The notes below the pieces were generated by a model, which ran no database searches, was not told where the DNA came from, and worked only from the letters and a program-made list of their open reading frames with translations. The position numbers and the translations under genes are program-made. Of a stretch of DNA of 64,000 nt, positions 11,171-22,900 are shown piece by piece; the first letter of the stretch is position 1; each line of letters opens with the position of its first letter. The DNA comes from Datnioides undecimradiatus (taxonomy: Eukaryota > Chordata > Actinopteri > Lobotiformes > Datnioididae): the NCBI GenBank assembly GCA_008933995.1, contig WARS01000015.1:16252957-16316956 (forward strand), read 5' to 3'.

Positions 11171-14100
11171 ATGGCAGATGCATCCCTTATGTCAGCATCT
11201 GGTAATTATGGTGAGAATATACACACGTGCACACACACATAAAACATTTATCTCTGAAGTATATATAGTTAGAAAAGACAATGGTGTAGATCATACCAGA
11301 GCTTAAGTCATAAGTCACAGTTAATAGGAGGCTAGAAACCTTATATGAATCCCAAAGTTGTTGTATGTCTGACGATACAAGCCGTTTTTCTTGTAAATTG
11401 AACCTAATCAATAGCAGGTGCAGAGATTTCCAAATTTGAGACAAATATCAAAATCATCAGCATAAAATGGATTTGAAAACATTTTATTCTGAAATTCACA
11501 GGCTAAAATTATGACAGGAGAACAGCCATAACCTTGTTTGTTCATTCACCTCCTTGCTTAATGTTTTTAAATTCATGATTTTTATGTCTATAGAGTGATT
11601 TCATTGTCCTCATTATTCAGCTTTAATTATGCTTGTCCACAAATGCCTCACATAGTTTAATGTGCAAACCACTAACAAAATGGTAAATGTACTTTTAAAA
11701 TGTACTCATGAGACTGTGTGAATTTAATCCTTTGACTCTTCTTGTTTTACAGCGTCTGAGCTCAAAGTTGTAGTATTTGGAAAGAGTCAAAATGAAAAGA
11801 CTGCACTAAGTAACTTCATCACAAGGGGAAACGATGTCCATCATATAAAAATATCAAAGCAAAGTTCAGTCAGCTATGGGGAATGGAGGAAAAAAAAGGT
11901 AACGGTGGTAAACACCTCAGATGCCTTCAGTCTGCCTGAGGATAAACTGAAACACGAGATGAAAAAGTATGTAGCTCTTTGCCCTCCAGGACCAAATGTT
12001 GTCCTCCTGTTAGTGAAGCCTTCTGATTTCAGTGAAAGTGACAGACAACAATTAAAGATTATTCTCAGTTTCTTTGGCCAAGATGCTTTTAAATACTCAA
12101 TGGTCATTACTGAGACACAAAATGAGGAAGAACAGAATTCCTCAGTTAACCAGATAATCCAAGACTGCAGTCAGAGGCAGCACAGGATTTCCTTTGATAA
12201 AAATGATCTTTCTGATGATGATTATCGAGCACTGATGCAAAAGATGGAGAAAATAGTGACTGATAACAAAGGAGGACATCTGAACTGCACTGAAAGGGCT
12301 GATCCCACAACAGTTTCCGTAACTTCCAAACCTGCTTTGAACCTAGTGTTGTGTGGGAGACATGGGACCTGGAAGACATTAGCAGCTAATGCCATTTTGG
12401 GAGAACAAAAGTTTGGTCCACATGCTGACTCATCAGAGTGTATTAAAAATGATGCACAGGTGTGTGGACGTATGTTTTCTCTAGTGGAGCTGCCTGCTTT
12501 GTATGGAAAACCTCAGGAGACAACAAAAAAGGAATCACTTAAGTGTATGTCTCTTTGTGATCCTGATGGTGTGCATGCCTTCATTCTGGTCCTACCTGTT
12601 GGTCCCCTCACTGACGAAATCAAGAAAGAGTTAGAGACCATCCAGAACACATTCAGCTCTCAAGTCAATGACTTCACCATGATTCTGTTCACTGTGGAGT
12701 CGGATCCTAATTCTCCAGCCGTTGTCAATTATGTAAAAAGCGACAGAGATATCCAGCAGCTATGTCAGAGCTGCGGTGGACGATACATTATCTTCAACAT
12801 CAAAGACAAGCAGCAAGTCTCTGAGGTGTTAAACACTGTGGATAAGATGACAGTTGTGGGATCCAGGTGCTTCACAAAACAAATGATTGCCACACCTCTA
12901 GAGAAAGAGGACATAAGTTGGAAATATGAACTGAAATTGGCAGAATACCAGAGTAGAGAATGTCTGAGGATGGTGCTTATTGGGAAGACTGGCAGTGGGA
13001 AGAGTGCCACTGCAAACACCATTCTGAGTCAAAACACCTTCCAATCTAAGGCCTCCATGAAGTCAGTGACCAGGTTTTGCCGAAAAGCAACAGGAGAGAT
13101 TGATGGGCAGTCTATTGCTGTGGTTGACACACCTGGCTTGTTTGACACAACCCTGTCGAAGACTGAAGTTCAAGAGGAGCTTGTGAAATGCATCAGTTTG
13201 TTGGCTCCAGGACCTCATGTGTTTTTACTAGTGATGCAGATTGGTCGCTTTACAAAAGAGGAACAAGACACCTTGGAGCTCATCAAATCATTTTTTGGGG
13301 AGAAGTCAGGTGAATTCATCATTATTGTTTTCACCAGAGGAGATGATCTCGAAAGTGTAACACCTGAGAGTTACTTAGAAGACAGTGATGACTTTGTCAG
13401 AAAAATGATTGCTGACTGTGGAGGAAGATACCAGGTCTTCAACAACAGAGATCAGAATTGTGCTCAAGTCAAACAGCTTCTAGGCAAAATTAAGTCAGTG
13501 ATGAAGAAAAATGGTGACAGTTGCTACACTTCTGAGATGTTCCAAGAAGCTGAGGCAGCCATACAAAAGGAAATGGGCAGAATCCTGACAGAAAAGGAAG
13601 AAGAGATAAAGAGAGATAAAGAGGAGGTGGAAAGAAAACATCAAGAAGAAATACAAGCAAAGAAAAAAGAATTGGCTGAACAAATTGCTAAAAGTGAACA
13701 AGAAAGAGAACTTAAAACCAAACTGTTCAAGGAAAAGAGGGAATACATTAAGAAAAAGCAGGAAATGATTAAGAGACAAGAAGAAGAAGAGAGAAAGGCA
13801 GAGGAAATAATGACAAAAAAGCAAGATGAGATTCAACGAATTCAGTTGGAAGCCATGGGGAAAAAAAGAAATCATGGGCCACAAAATAATCCAACAGCTG
13901 ACAAAAAGCTGATAGAGGACAGAGAAAAGATGAGAAAAGAACAAGAGGAATGGGAAAAGAAACAAAAAGAGTGGTGGGAGAAGCGATATCAAGATCAACA
14001 GAGACGACAGGAGGAGCAAGCACGACTTGAAAAGCTCAGAGAGGAATATGCGCAGGAAGTAGAAAGATATAATAAAAAAAGAAAAGAAGATCAAATTAGA

Positions 14101-14538
14101 AAAGATCAACAGGAGAAAATTTTAACAGAACTACAAAACTCGCTGACTCAAAATCTTGCTCTGATGACGAAGAAACATGAAGAAGAGGCCAGAAAGAAAG
14201 CTGAAGAAATGAATGAATTCAGATTCAGTTACACCAAGGACTTTACAGATCTGGTGGAAAAGCATGGCGAGCAAATAGAGGATCTGAAGCAGAAACAACA
14301 AAAACACAATGACCTCATAATCCAACAACTGAGCAAACACAAAACCTTTCGGAAAGACTTTAAAAAACTGAAGCTAAAACAAGAGCAAGAAATGGATAAC
14401 CTGATGAATTTATCTCCACTGAACATGGAAAATCTGAGCAAAGAGATTGATGAACTGCAGGCAAAACATGATGAGGAAATAAATGAGTGGATACAAGAAC
14501 ATGTGAAAAAGGCCAGAGCTAACTGTTCCATCTTATGA
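11171..14538 (+). CDS. gimap8-like: GIMAP8-like AIG1-type GTPase, gene 2 (938 aa, two coding exons)
   Basis: Join 11171-11201 and 11753-14538. The start exon (11152-11201) encodes [10 protein letters not shown] and splices in frame (donor GTAATT, acceptor TTGTTTTACAG). Module 1 (about 14-195) has a non-canonical P-loop GKSQNEKT at 20-27 and NTSD where DTPG is expected. Module 2 (about 205-390) has GRHGTWKT at 211-218. Module 3 (about 414-610) is canonical, with GKTGSGKS at 421-428, [16 protein letters not shown] and RGDD. Residues about 610-930 are a Lys/Glu/Gln-rich coiled coil. The last four residues, CSIL, form a CaaX box whose final Leu favours geranylgeranyl transfer. It is a close paralogue of gene 1, with a longer module 1 and no nonapeptide linker. 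Likely a membrane-attached immune GTPase. An ISRE-like site lies upstream, and AATAAA lies at 14705. Confidence 0.9.
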
Positions 14539-14704
14539 GATGTGATGCTTTTCCTTAAGCAATTTTACAGTTTCAAACTGTGGACCAGGGAGATCTCATT
14601 TTGTGTTTTTAATCTTTTTTTTTTTTTTCCAAAACTACAAAGTCCCATCAGTAGTTATTGTGTTAATCTTTACCTTCTGAAAGTTTCTTTATTTTTACAG
14701 AAAT

Positions 14705-14710
14705 AATAAA
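14705..14710 (+). terminator. Polyadenylation signal of GIMAP-like gene 2
   Basis: AATAAA about 170 bases after the stop codon. The first 3' UTR bases after the stop (TGAGATG) are shared with the trace in remnant B. Confidence 0.5.
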
Positions 14711-16404
14711 GTGCCACAATACATATATTTTAGGTATTTCTGGAGTGTATTCACTCTCTAATGTCTAAGATTTCTGTAGAATAAAGGTAAAGTTGCTATT
14801 ATAATCAATAATTAATTTAGATTTTGGATTTTATTCTGTCATTACAAACAATAACCAGTTAATCTCTAATTGCAACTGTCTGTTATGTCTGCAAATTTTG
14901 TTTAATGTTTTAAAATAATCTTTTTTATTTCTTGGACATAAGTTAAATAAACTGATCTATACATGCATATATTGTAACATGTATTTCAGATATATTAAAA
15001 CACACATTGACTGTATTTAACTAAATATATGGATATTTGTAATCTCACAAACAACTTAATGTGCATGGGTAATCACAATTACTTTGAAAAAAACAGCAGA
15101 GGTTCGATACTGTGTTTGCAATGCTTTTGATTTTTGAATTTTTTTTTTCCTACAAGGTGATATGCTTATACTGGCTATTCAGAGTGTATTTGTATTGTAT
15201 TGTATTTGCAATGTGCATGTGGAACTTTGGAAAATTGATAATAAAAATGTTTAATGCTTAATACGCTATAACTATTAAACCACATATGTATATGCCAAGC
15301 AGAATCACAATCCTCCAGTTGTAGAGAAGCCACGTCACAGATAAATGCAGCTACTTTTCTATAGAAAAAAAAAAATATTACAATTAGTGTGTAAGCATTG
15401 AGTATGATATTGCATCAGCTGTATTAACATGGCTCTGGCTTCATATCTTTCCACAAAAGTAACTAACAGTTTTGATATTTAAATGATACTGCTTAGAGTT
15501 CTGCAAACAAAAAGGTATTTTTCCAACTGTAGACACTGTACTACACATGAGTGACCATTTTGTATCTAATCTTCCCCCGAATCTTACTGCACTCATAAAT
15601 CTTGGAGTTAATAAAATCACGTAACACTTTACATTCTATGCAGACTGTAAGTCCTTTTATGTACTGAGGTGTGTTGATGTGCAATGAGTAGGTGAGAAAT
15701 CGATTAACTGAATGAAATAATCACCAATTATTTGGATGAGTAATCACGGCTGATCATTATATCTGCAATATATATTCAGTCTAGCAGTTAAATGTTCAAA
15801 CAGACACTTTTAGTTTTGGGGGAGTTAAAATATCTTATATTTTGTTTTGACAAGTATAATTAAAGTTATTTACATCTTGGAGTACAATTTGTACTAGTGC
15901 AAATGCATACCAAGGTCATATCTTTCATTACCATACAAGTTTGTGAGAATACAAGTTTTACTTAGAGAAATGCTAGAATGAATATCAAAACATGATTCCA
16001 GATGGAGGGTGATTCGTGAAATGCAGAAATAGTTGGCAGAGATGTGATTTTACAGTAAATAATTTAACTTTTTTAATGAATTAAATAAGGGTTAATGATT
16101 GATCATCCAATCATTCCCATTATGTTTTATTTCTGCTGCACTGAGTTTGTCTACATGCACACCTAGTTTTGAGCCATACAGCTGCACTGATTATATTTGG
16201 ATTATATATATGCGAGAAAGATGAGCAGCCTGGTTGTTGAGTTACCTTTATACACAGTTCTAAGAATTTCCAGCCCTTTGATCTGATTGGAAAATTAAAA
16301 TGTATCCTCTATATTTCCGTTCTCAAACTCAGTACACTATATATTATCATAACTTTTGTTTTGCTAATCACTTCTGCTAAACCCAACTGTGTAGACACAC
16401 AGAC
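14711..16404. other. AT-rich spacer between gene 2 and remnant B
   Basis: No gene supported. The sequence is AT-rich with short T and A runs and a small (TTGTA)n patch near 15188-15210. No repeat family is recognised. Confidence 0.4.
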
Positions 16405-17170
16405 AATGATCAGACACACTGACAAGGTCAAAAAAATGATTGCCGACTGTGGAGGAGGATTCCAAGTCTTCAACAACAACGACCAGAAGAATAATACACA
16501 AGTCAAACACCTGCTGGACAATGTAGAGAAAATGGGAAAGAGTGGTGGCAGTTGCACAAAAGAGATGTTCCAAGGAGCTGAGTCTGCCATGCAGGAGAAG
16601 TAAGAAAGTAGAGATGCAAAGAGAGAAGGCAGAACTTGAAAGTAAACATGATCAAGAAATTCAAGCAAAGAAGAAAAAATTAAGCGAGAGAGCAGAGAGA
16701 TGGAGCACTGAGGGAAAAGGAAGAGTCCATTCACAAAAAACATGAGAATGAAATATATGGACACAATTTTGGGAACGACAACTTGACGCTCTGGAGAAAA
16801 CAAATCAAATCTGATTTAGAAAAAGCACAACTGAAGAGTTAAATCTGGTGCAAGATAGAGAAGAGATGAGGTGAGAACGAAGGGCTTGGCAGAAGGATCA
16901 CTAAGAATGATGGGAGAAATGATGTCAAGAGGATCAACAGAGACAGCAGGAGGAGCAAATGGGGAATATGAGAAGAAAAGGAAAGAAGAGAGTCTTGGAA
17001 GAGAACTAGAGGACAGAATGTGGGAAAAGGTAAACTTCTGAGAGACAGCAAGAAATAAAGAAGAAAACCACAGAGGAGGCCAGAAAGCAGGCTGAAGAAT
17101 TCAATGAACTGAGACAGAAATACACAAAAGACGTTGTGGTTCTGAATGAAAAACAAGGAAATGGAGGACT

Positions 17171-17221
<51 letters not shown>

Positions 17222-17445
17222 CAAAAGCAACAAGAAAAGAATTGCCTCATACTGAAACAGCTGATCATGACCAAAACCCACCCATTTCCACAGACTGAAC
17301 AAAAAAGCAGGAAGAAGAAATGAATGAGATTGTACAGATTATTGCTAAAGGAGATGCAGACAATCAGCATGAAGAAACCAATGACTTTGCAGAGAAACAT
17401 GCAGAGAAAGCCTCAGAAGATAAATCTTGCTGCATTTTATCAGAT
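16405..17445 (+). pseudogene. GIMAP-like remnant B (5'-truncated, frameshifted)
   Basis: This is a broken copy matching gene 2 from inside GTPase module 3 to the C-terminus. It opens with [18 protein letters not shown] (about 16423-16476; gene 2 has [18 protein letters not shown]), continues through QVKHLLDNVEKM and CTKEMFQGAESAMQEK, and hits a stop at 16601. Coiled-coil fragments follow in shifting frames (KAELESKHDQEIQAKKKK, later QTEEF/ELRQKYTKD-like text). The end reads EETNDFAEKH...SCCIL at about 17374-17439, and the expected TGA after CCIL is TCA. The P-loop is absent. A (GATA)n tract at 17171-17221 has expanded inside the stretch that encodes EDLKQKQQ in the intact genes. Confidence 0.85.
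17171..17221 (+). repeat. (GATA)n microsatellite inside GIMAP remnant B
   Basis: About 12 tandem copies of GATA, placed between sequence matching 'GAGGAT-CT' and 'CAAAAGCAACAA' of the intact paralogues. It therefore grew within former coding sequence. Confidence 0.95.
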
Positions 17446-17770
17446 GCTGTCTTTTGTCTACACGTCACAAGAGCTGCACGACTGTGAGAGCTATAGGGTT
17501 TGATTTCACTTTGTTTTCTATGCTGAAGCTTAACATCTATGGTGACAATGTGCAAATGTGCAGGGGCAGGATTGCAGACCTGCCGGGGCAAATTAACAGC
17601 CTGTAACTCCAGTCCTTCTGGTGACGTCCTTATTAGACGTTATTTGCTGTACTGACTCAACAAAGTTGCAGTAGGCCATGACACTAGCGGCAGCTATGGG
17701 CAGTATTAGGTTGGACAGTGGAGACAGCAAAAAGAAAGTGTTTGTTTGAAAACAGCAACAGCATTAATTA
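17446..17770. other. Spacer between remnant B and the hAT element
   Basis: Unique-looking DNA following the remnant; the first part probably derives from the old 3' UTR. Nothing else is recognised. Confidence 0.3.
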
Positions 17771-17778
17771 ATTATAAT

Positions 17779-19235
17779 TAGGGGTGGGACTTTAATGCGT
17801 CAATTATGATTAATTAATTACAAAAAATTAACAAGTTAAAAAAAAATAACGCATTTAATCGCTGTTTGCATTCCAAACAACGCGGAACGTTTGTCAGTGC
17901 ACGATTTCCTGGTACACTGATTACACTGATGCACACGTCAGAGCTCGGCTAACGGCTACCAAAAAGCATGGTTTTGTGCAAATTGTGAAAAAAAGAGTTT
18001 GCATACAACCAAAGCACTTCAACGCTACGGTACCGTCTAAATGCAAAGCATGTTGCAGCAAGCACAGAAACCACCGGAGCTGTCCCGGTCCGAGTACGAA
18101 CAAGAGGTGTCGGCTAGCGGATCGATCCAAATATCAATATTATCGATACCAACGTTGGTATTGATATTGATCGATACCATTGTAATGAGATCGATACTTT
18201 ACTCTTTCATCAAAGAGGCGACCTGGCTGTATGTGTATGCAAAAGTGCCGCTCCTGTCACAGCGCGGAGCAGGCGCACTTTGCTCCTCCTCCCCGTGTTG
18301 TTTTGATGTTGTACTGAGAATTTTTATTTAATTTTTGTATTGTAGTTTCTGATCACTCTGCCTGGAAAGAAGAATTTGTTTTAATTTGTTTTCGACTGAT
18401 AATTTTGTGCACTTTGTTTGGTTAAGAAGAAAAACCCAGACATGACAATGTTTGTTTTATTATGATAATAAAGTATCTTCGCCCAAATTCTGTCCTGGGT
18501 TTAACTAATTAATAATCCAAAGCAAAAATCACAAAAACAATTAAAGTCATGAAAATTCATTCCGATTTAGCATTTGATGATGCATCCACCTTAATTATTA
18601 AAATGTATCAGTATCGGTATCGGTATTGATATCGGCGATATTGGCCCTGTATTTACTTGGTATCGGATCGATACCAAATATTGCAGTATCGCACACCACT
18701 AGTGTCGGCAGCCCAAACTCGATCAAATGACTGGCTTCAGGACCAAAATTAGTAAGTGTTATAGCCTAACGTACAAAATAATGTGTGCTAACTTGGAGTT
18801 TAAAGGAGATAAGGAGATTTAAGCTTGTCAAATGACCATTTATATTTCTGGTTGTTTTGCCAGAAGAAGAAAGAAGTAGAAATTGCACTTTATGTTGAAT
18901 TGTTGGGGGGGGGGGGGGGGTCAATACTAGTCAATACTGTTCTGAAAAAGTACTTAAAATGGCACTTTAACTTTAGGTCTATTCAGTTTTGGCCAGGGAT
19001 ATTTTCTATTTCTTTTTCTACTGTTCTGAATTGAAATGCAATTAAATGCATTTTTCCAGACATTAAAAGAGCTTGAGTTTACAATATTCATGTCTATTCA
19101 AATCCATTTAAATTAAAAAATGTTGCTTTTTTGGGGCAAACATTGTTATGCGATTAAAATGCGATTAATCGAGATTAATTAATTACAAAGCCTCTAATCA
19201 ATTACATAAATTTTTTTAATCGAGTCCCACCCCTA
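17779..19235 (+). mobile_element. hAT-type DNA transposon (outer element), interrupted
   Basis: The terminal inverted repeats are TAGGGGTGGGACT at the left and AGTCCCACCCCTA at the right, a perfect match. They are flanked by the 8-bp target duplication ATTATAAT (17771-17778 and 19236-19243), the length used by hAT elements. Near both ends are ATTAATTA/GCGATTAAT-rich subterminal repeats. At about 17968-18056 the + strand reads VLCKLCEKKEFAY followed by STSTLRYRLNAKH, a BED zinc-finger remnant of a hAT transposase; the rest of the transposase is absent. A 587-bp second element splits it at 18115-18701; without that insert and its duplicated target it would be about 0.86 kb. A G16 run lies at 18905-18920. 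Confidence 0.85.
18115..18701. mobile_element. hAT-type short element nested in the outer hAT
   Basis: Flanked by an 8-bp duplication GTGTCGGC (18107-18114 and 18702-18709). The ends read TAGCGG... and ...CACCACTA, an imperfect terminal repeat (TAGTGG by complement). Subterminal DNA is rich in inverted GATCGATACC / GGTATCGGTATC motifs, known from a group of fish hAT elements. No transposase coding is seen. It inserted after the outer element had settled. Confidence 0.85.
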
Positions 19236-19243
19236 ATTATAAT

Positions 19244-19845
19244 ATAATATTATATAATTATTATTAGATATTTCTTCACTGAACAATCAATAAATTGGCA
19301 CTGAGGGCTTTTATCAATGGAAAAGATGTTTTTGCTCTCTTTATGACTGGATTTGGCAAATACTCTCCTACTACGTCGCATTGCGATCTGATTGGCTGAC
19401 GTTAGTCTTTGGCAGATAGTCATATACAAATGGTTCATCCGATCACCTGCTAATGTTTTAAAATGTACCTGTCTTTTTCCCAAACGGCTTCCAAGAATGA
19501 CTGTTGACTCACAAGATGACTCACATCGCCACATCGTTTTACTTGGAATCATGGGAATCTTGAAAACCTATTTTTATTTTATTTCACTGTAAAACCAGGG
19601 TTGTTATTTTTAAAGAGCCTTAAAGGCATGTTTGGTTGCAAACAAATGATCTGTATACAATAACACAAAGTAGATTCCTGATATAATCATGCATTAAAAT
19701 CAAAGAGAGTGTGCTATGTGCTTCAATAATGTTTTGTATTACATCACATTGGTACACAGTAGATGTATTATTACACACCTCTCACAGAGAAGAGATGGAT
19801 GACACACACACCAAATGTCAGTCAGAGAATAAGACTTTTTCTTAC
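19244..19845. other. prdm6 intron segment between the hAT pair and the PR-domain exon
   Basis: Non-coding under the nested-intron reading. No motif or repeat family is recognised. Confidence 0.3.
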
Positions 19846-19973
19846 CTGTACTGTACAACCATCATGTTCTGCTCCCCACAGTGTCTGGCACAGCGGATAT
19901 ACCTCATCCAGCTGGACTTACTGGGATCATTACCATCAATAAAGTGCTGTAACGTCCCCTCTGCATCATAGAT
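19846..19973 (-). CDS. prdm6: prdm6 coding exon 4 (PR domain, second part)
   Basis: Encodes [15 protein letters not shown] followed by [20 protein letters not shown] and NMMVVQYR, nearly identical to human PRDM6. Acceptor GTTTCAG and donor GGTAAG are strong. It ends 2 bases into an Arg codon, so a further exon must follow. Confidence 0.95.
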
Positions 19974-22900
19974 CTGAAACACATAAATATACAGTCCAAA
20001 TTGAAAGTTGTACAGACAGAAGTGAGCTGCAGTAAGCAGCGCAATAACTTCTAAGCCATGCAAACCTGTGGAAAAAAGGTTGGTTCGGTTTTCAGTACAG
20101 ATTTCTGGATAGTAAAGTGTAAAGTGCAAAAACATGTCAGCACACACACGTGCAGTCATTTACACATTTTGTGGGCACATCCTCAGTGTAATACACTTAG
20201 ACCCACAGGACCACAATGTAAATAAGCTCTTGGGCATTGTATTTTGGCTAATAAAGATATCTCCTGGTTAGGCTACATTATTTATTTTATGTGCTGTATA
20301 TATTTTATAAAATACAGTGAATAGGAAACCCCCCTTTTAATCAAATCCTCATGTTTAAGGACTTTTACACTGAACTTGTTTAGCTTCATTAAACCACAAA
20401 CAATGGTTAGATGGTTATGAACCAGAAGAAACTGGGCAAAAAGACAAGCAACGGACATACTGAGTTATGTTTAACAGGTAGCTACTTACACCATTACAGT
20501 TAAACTCTGGTTGGATATAAAGCAAAATGAGACATCTTATTGAATGTCCAAGTCCAACTTGGACAACAACAAATGGCATTTCACATGTGTATCACTCCAC
20601 CATGCTAAACAACCTAGATGATAGCAACAAGCAAAGATGGCAAAGTGAAGTGATTCCTCCCAATAACTCGTTAAAATACGGACGATGCAAACAAGGTTAA
20701 AAACACTATTCACTGTTCAGTGTCACAATAGTACTTAACTAATCATTTTTTAAATCATATAGTAGCATACAGTATGTGGCATTTTTCTTGCTGCATGTGA
20801 GCTGTAGCTACTATTCTGTGCACATCAATAAGTGTTGAATCCTGTTTTTAAAACCTAACCAGCAGCGCAAGATTAAAAAACCTCTTCAATTTAGTCCCAT
20901 ATTTTTTTTTCTCTGTTAATCTACGACTATATTCCCTCTCAAATGAAGAAGTCCAGACTTCAACATAGAAAGACAGACATGCTTTACAGATTCATTTCAG
21001 TGTTACAGATATAAGATAACAGATGTAAAGATAGTCAAATGTTTAAATCAAACAGCTAAGGATGTGCAGCCTCTGTGCGTCTCATGGTTGAGGAAAGATA
21101 GTCAAACGATTACATATAGATATACGGATAAGAGATATGCAGGGCAAGGCCTTGGACGAGGTCTGAGAGTATCCCAGCAGGGACATCATATCTGAAATCC
21201 TATGAGAGCTACAATATTAACTCCCGAGTTTAGGACATGAAGTATGAAATGATATTCCACTTTTAACAGAAATAAAGTTATGCAGGTGTCAACGGAAGGT
21301 CTGACATCAAGAAATGTCACTTTTTAAGAAACCATTTTAAACAACATGGGGGTAAAATATACAACTCATAGTAAAATAAGATTTTCCACAGTGTTTATCC
21401 ACACAGATTAGTTTAAGTTAAGACATATTTATGGAAAGGAAAGTCTAAATTTGTGTATCTTGATAATTGTGTGATCATGTTTCATCGAAGAGAAGCTTTC
21501 TACTGGAAATGGTTACGGGTCCTGCACTTGTAGCTTAAACAAAAAGAAATAACTCCAGCTGATTTGAAATGTTTTAAGCAAGTCTTGGCAACAAATCATT
21601 AGCCTCTTATCCACAGTCAGGCTGAAGCTGTGATTATTACAGGCCTGCTGGGTGTTAAACGTTATACAAACCTGATTTACACCTGCTTAAAAGCCTCGCT
21701 GCTTCGTCTGCCAACGTCTCAGACATAAAAACAAGTTCTGAGTTCTAAAAATATGTTTTTACCACGACAGTTGAAGATAATGCCTGACACAAGATGCATG
21801 AACATAAACTAAACACATTCCCATTTAGACAAAGAAGAAGGAAAATATCTCAAGGAGTACCATCCAGACTGCTAGAACAATTTTCCATGGATGTTCATGG
21901 TCCCCAGAGGATGACACCTAATGATTTAGTCCTTACTTTTGGCAAAATCATGAGTTCCATTTGTACAAATTAAATATTAATATTGACACTTTGTCACATT
22001 GTCTTTTGTCATTGACTGATAATACATTTTCAGATCAAAGTCCCCAGAGGATAAACGCTTTTTCTTATGATGACCCCCTGACCTCTCCTCTATAGAGCCA
22101 CCCTAAGGACAAACATTTTACCGCATTGGAGTGTGGCTCTGACCCAAAACTTACACCAAATATGAGAAGAACGACATTTAGTGTAACCCCTAACCCTATG
22201 GAAAAGAGTAGATGTCATGATTTTCTGATTTTTTGATGGATTGTATCGGGCATCTTCAAAAAAATAAACAACCTATATTTCACACAATTCCACCCCTTAA
22301 GTTCCTCTTTTTTTGTCTTTTACTCTCTTCGAGTTTGTATCCGTTATAAATCTCCACTACCAAGCTGGGATACATCGATGACATCATTGGGTTTGTTTCC
22401 TCAGACTTGGCAAAGATAAAGTGGTAATTTTTTTGTTTTTTAGCAGGCTAAAACTGACTAATGTTGCTAAAAAAAAAACATTTTCTAAAACTACTTGGTA
22501 ATATGATAATGGGAAAAAAACCTGACTTTTACATCTCGTACACATGAATTACTGCAAAATCAACTGAAAACTGTATGAGATTGAAAAAAACAAATAAATC
22601 AACAGAAGAAATCACAGCTACAATAAGCAGTTTAAAAGAGTCAATGTCCCTCAGCCCCTCTGTGTGTTCATTATTAATCCATCCCTCCATCCATCCGTGG
22701 TGATGCACTGTGACTGTATTGAGGAGGCGTTGAGTGCATTTATAAGGTGATGACCTGAGCCAATAGCCGGCCTCTGTGCTGTCCATACAGCCAACAAACA
22801 ATCAATGCTGTAAATGACTGCGAGAATCAAAGGAAACAGCCTCATTTATTATTCGCTGCGTGTAAGCACTTTAATGTCTGTCTGTCTGTCTGTCTGTCTG

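Noticed and set aside
13495-14109. 204-codon minus-strand frame rich in Phe, Leu and Ser
   Set aside because: It is the shadow of the Lys/Glu-rich coiled-coil of GIMAP-like gene 2 read backwards; no start context or family match.
1-19845. Search for the missing prdm6 zinc-finger exons on the minus strand
   Set aside because: No C2H2 spacing or HTGEKP-like linker and no match to the NIFYRAC... exon was seen; short diverged exons could still escape reading by eye.
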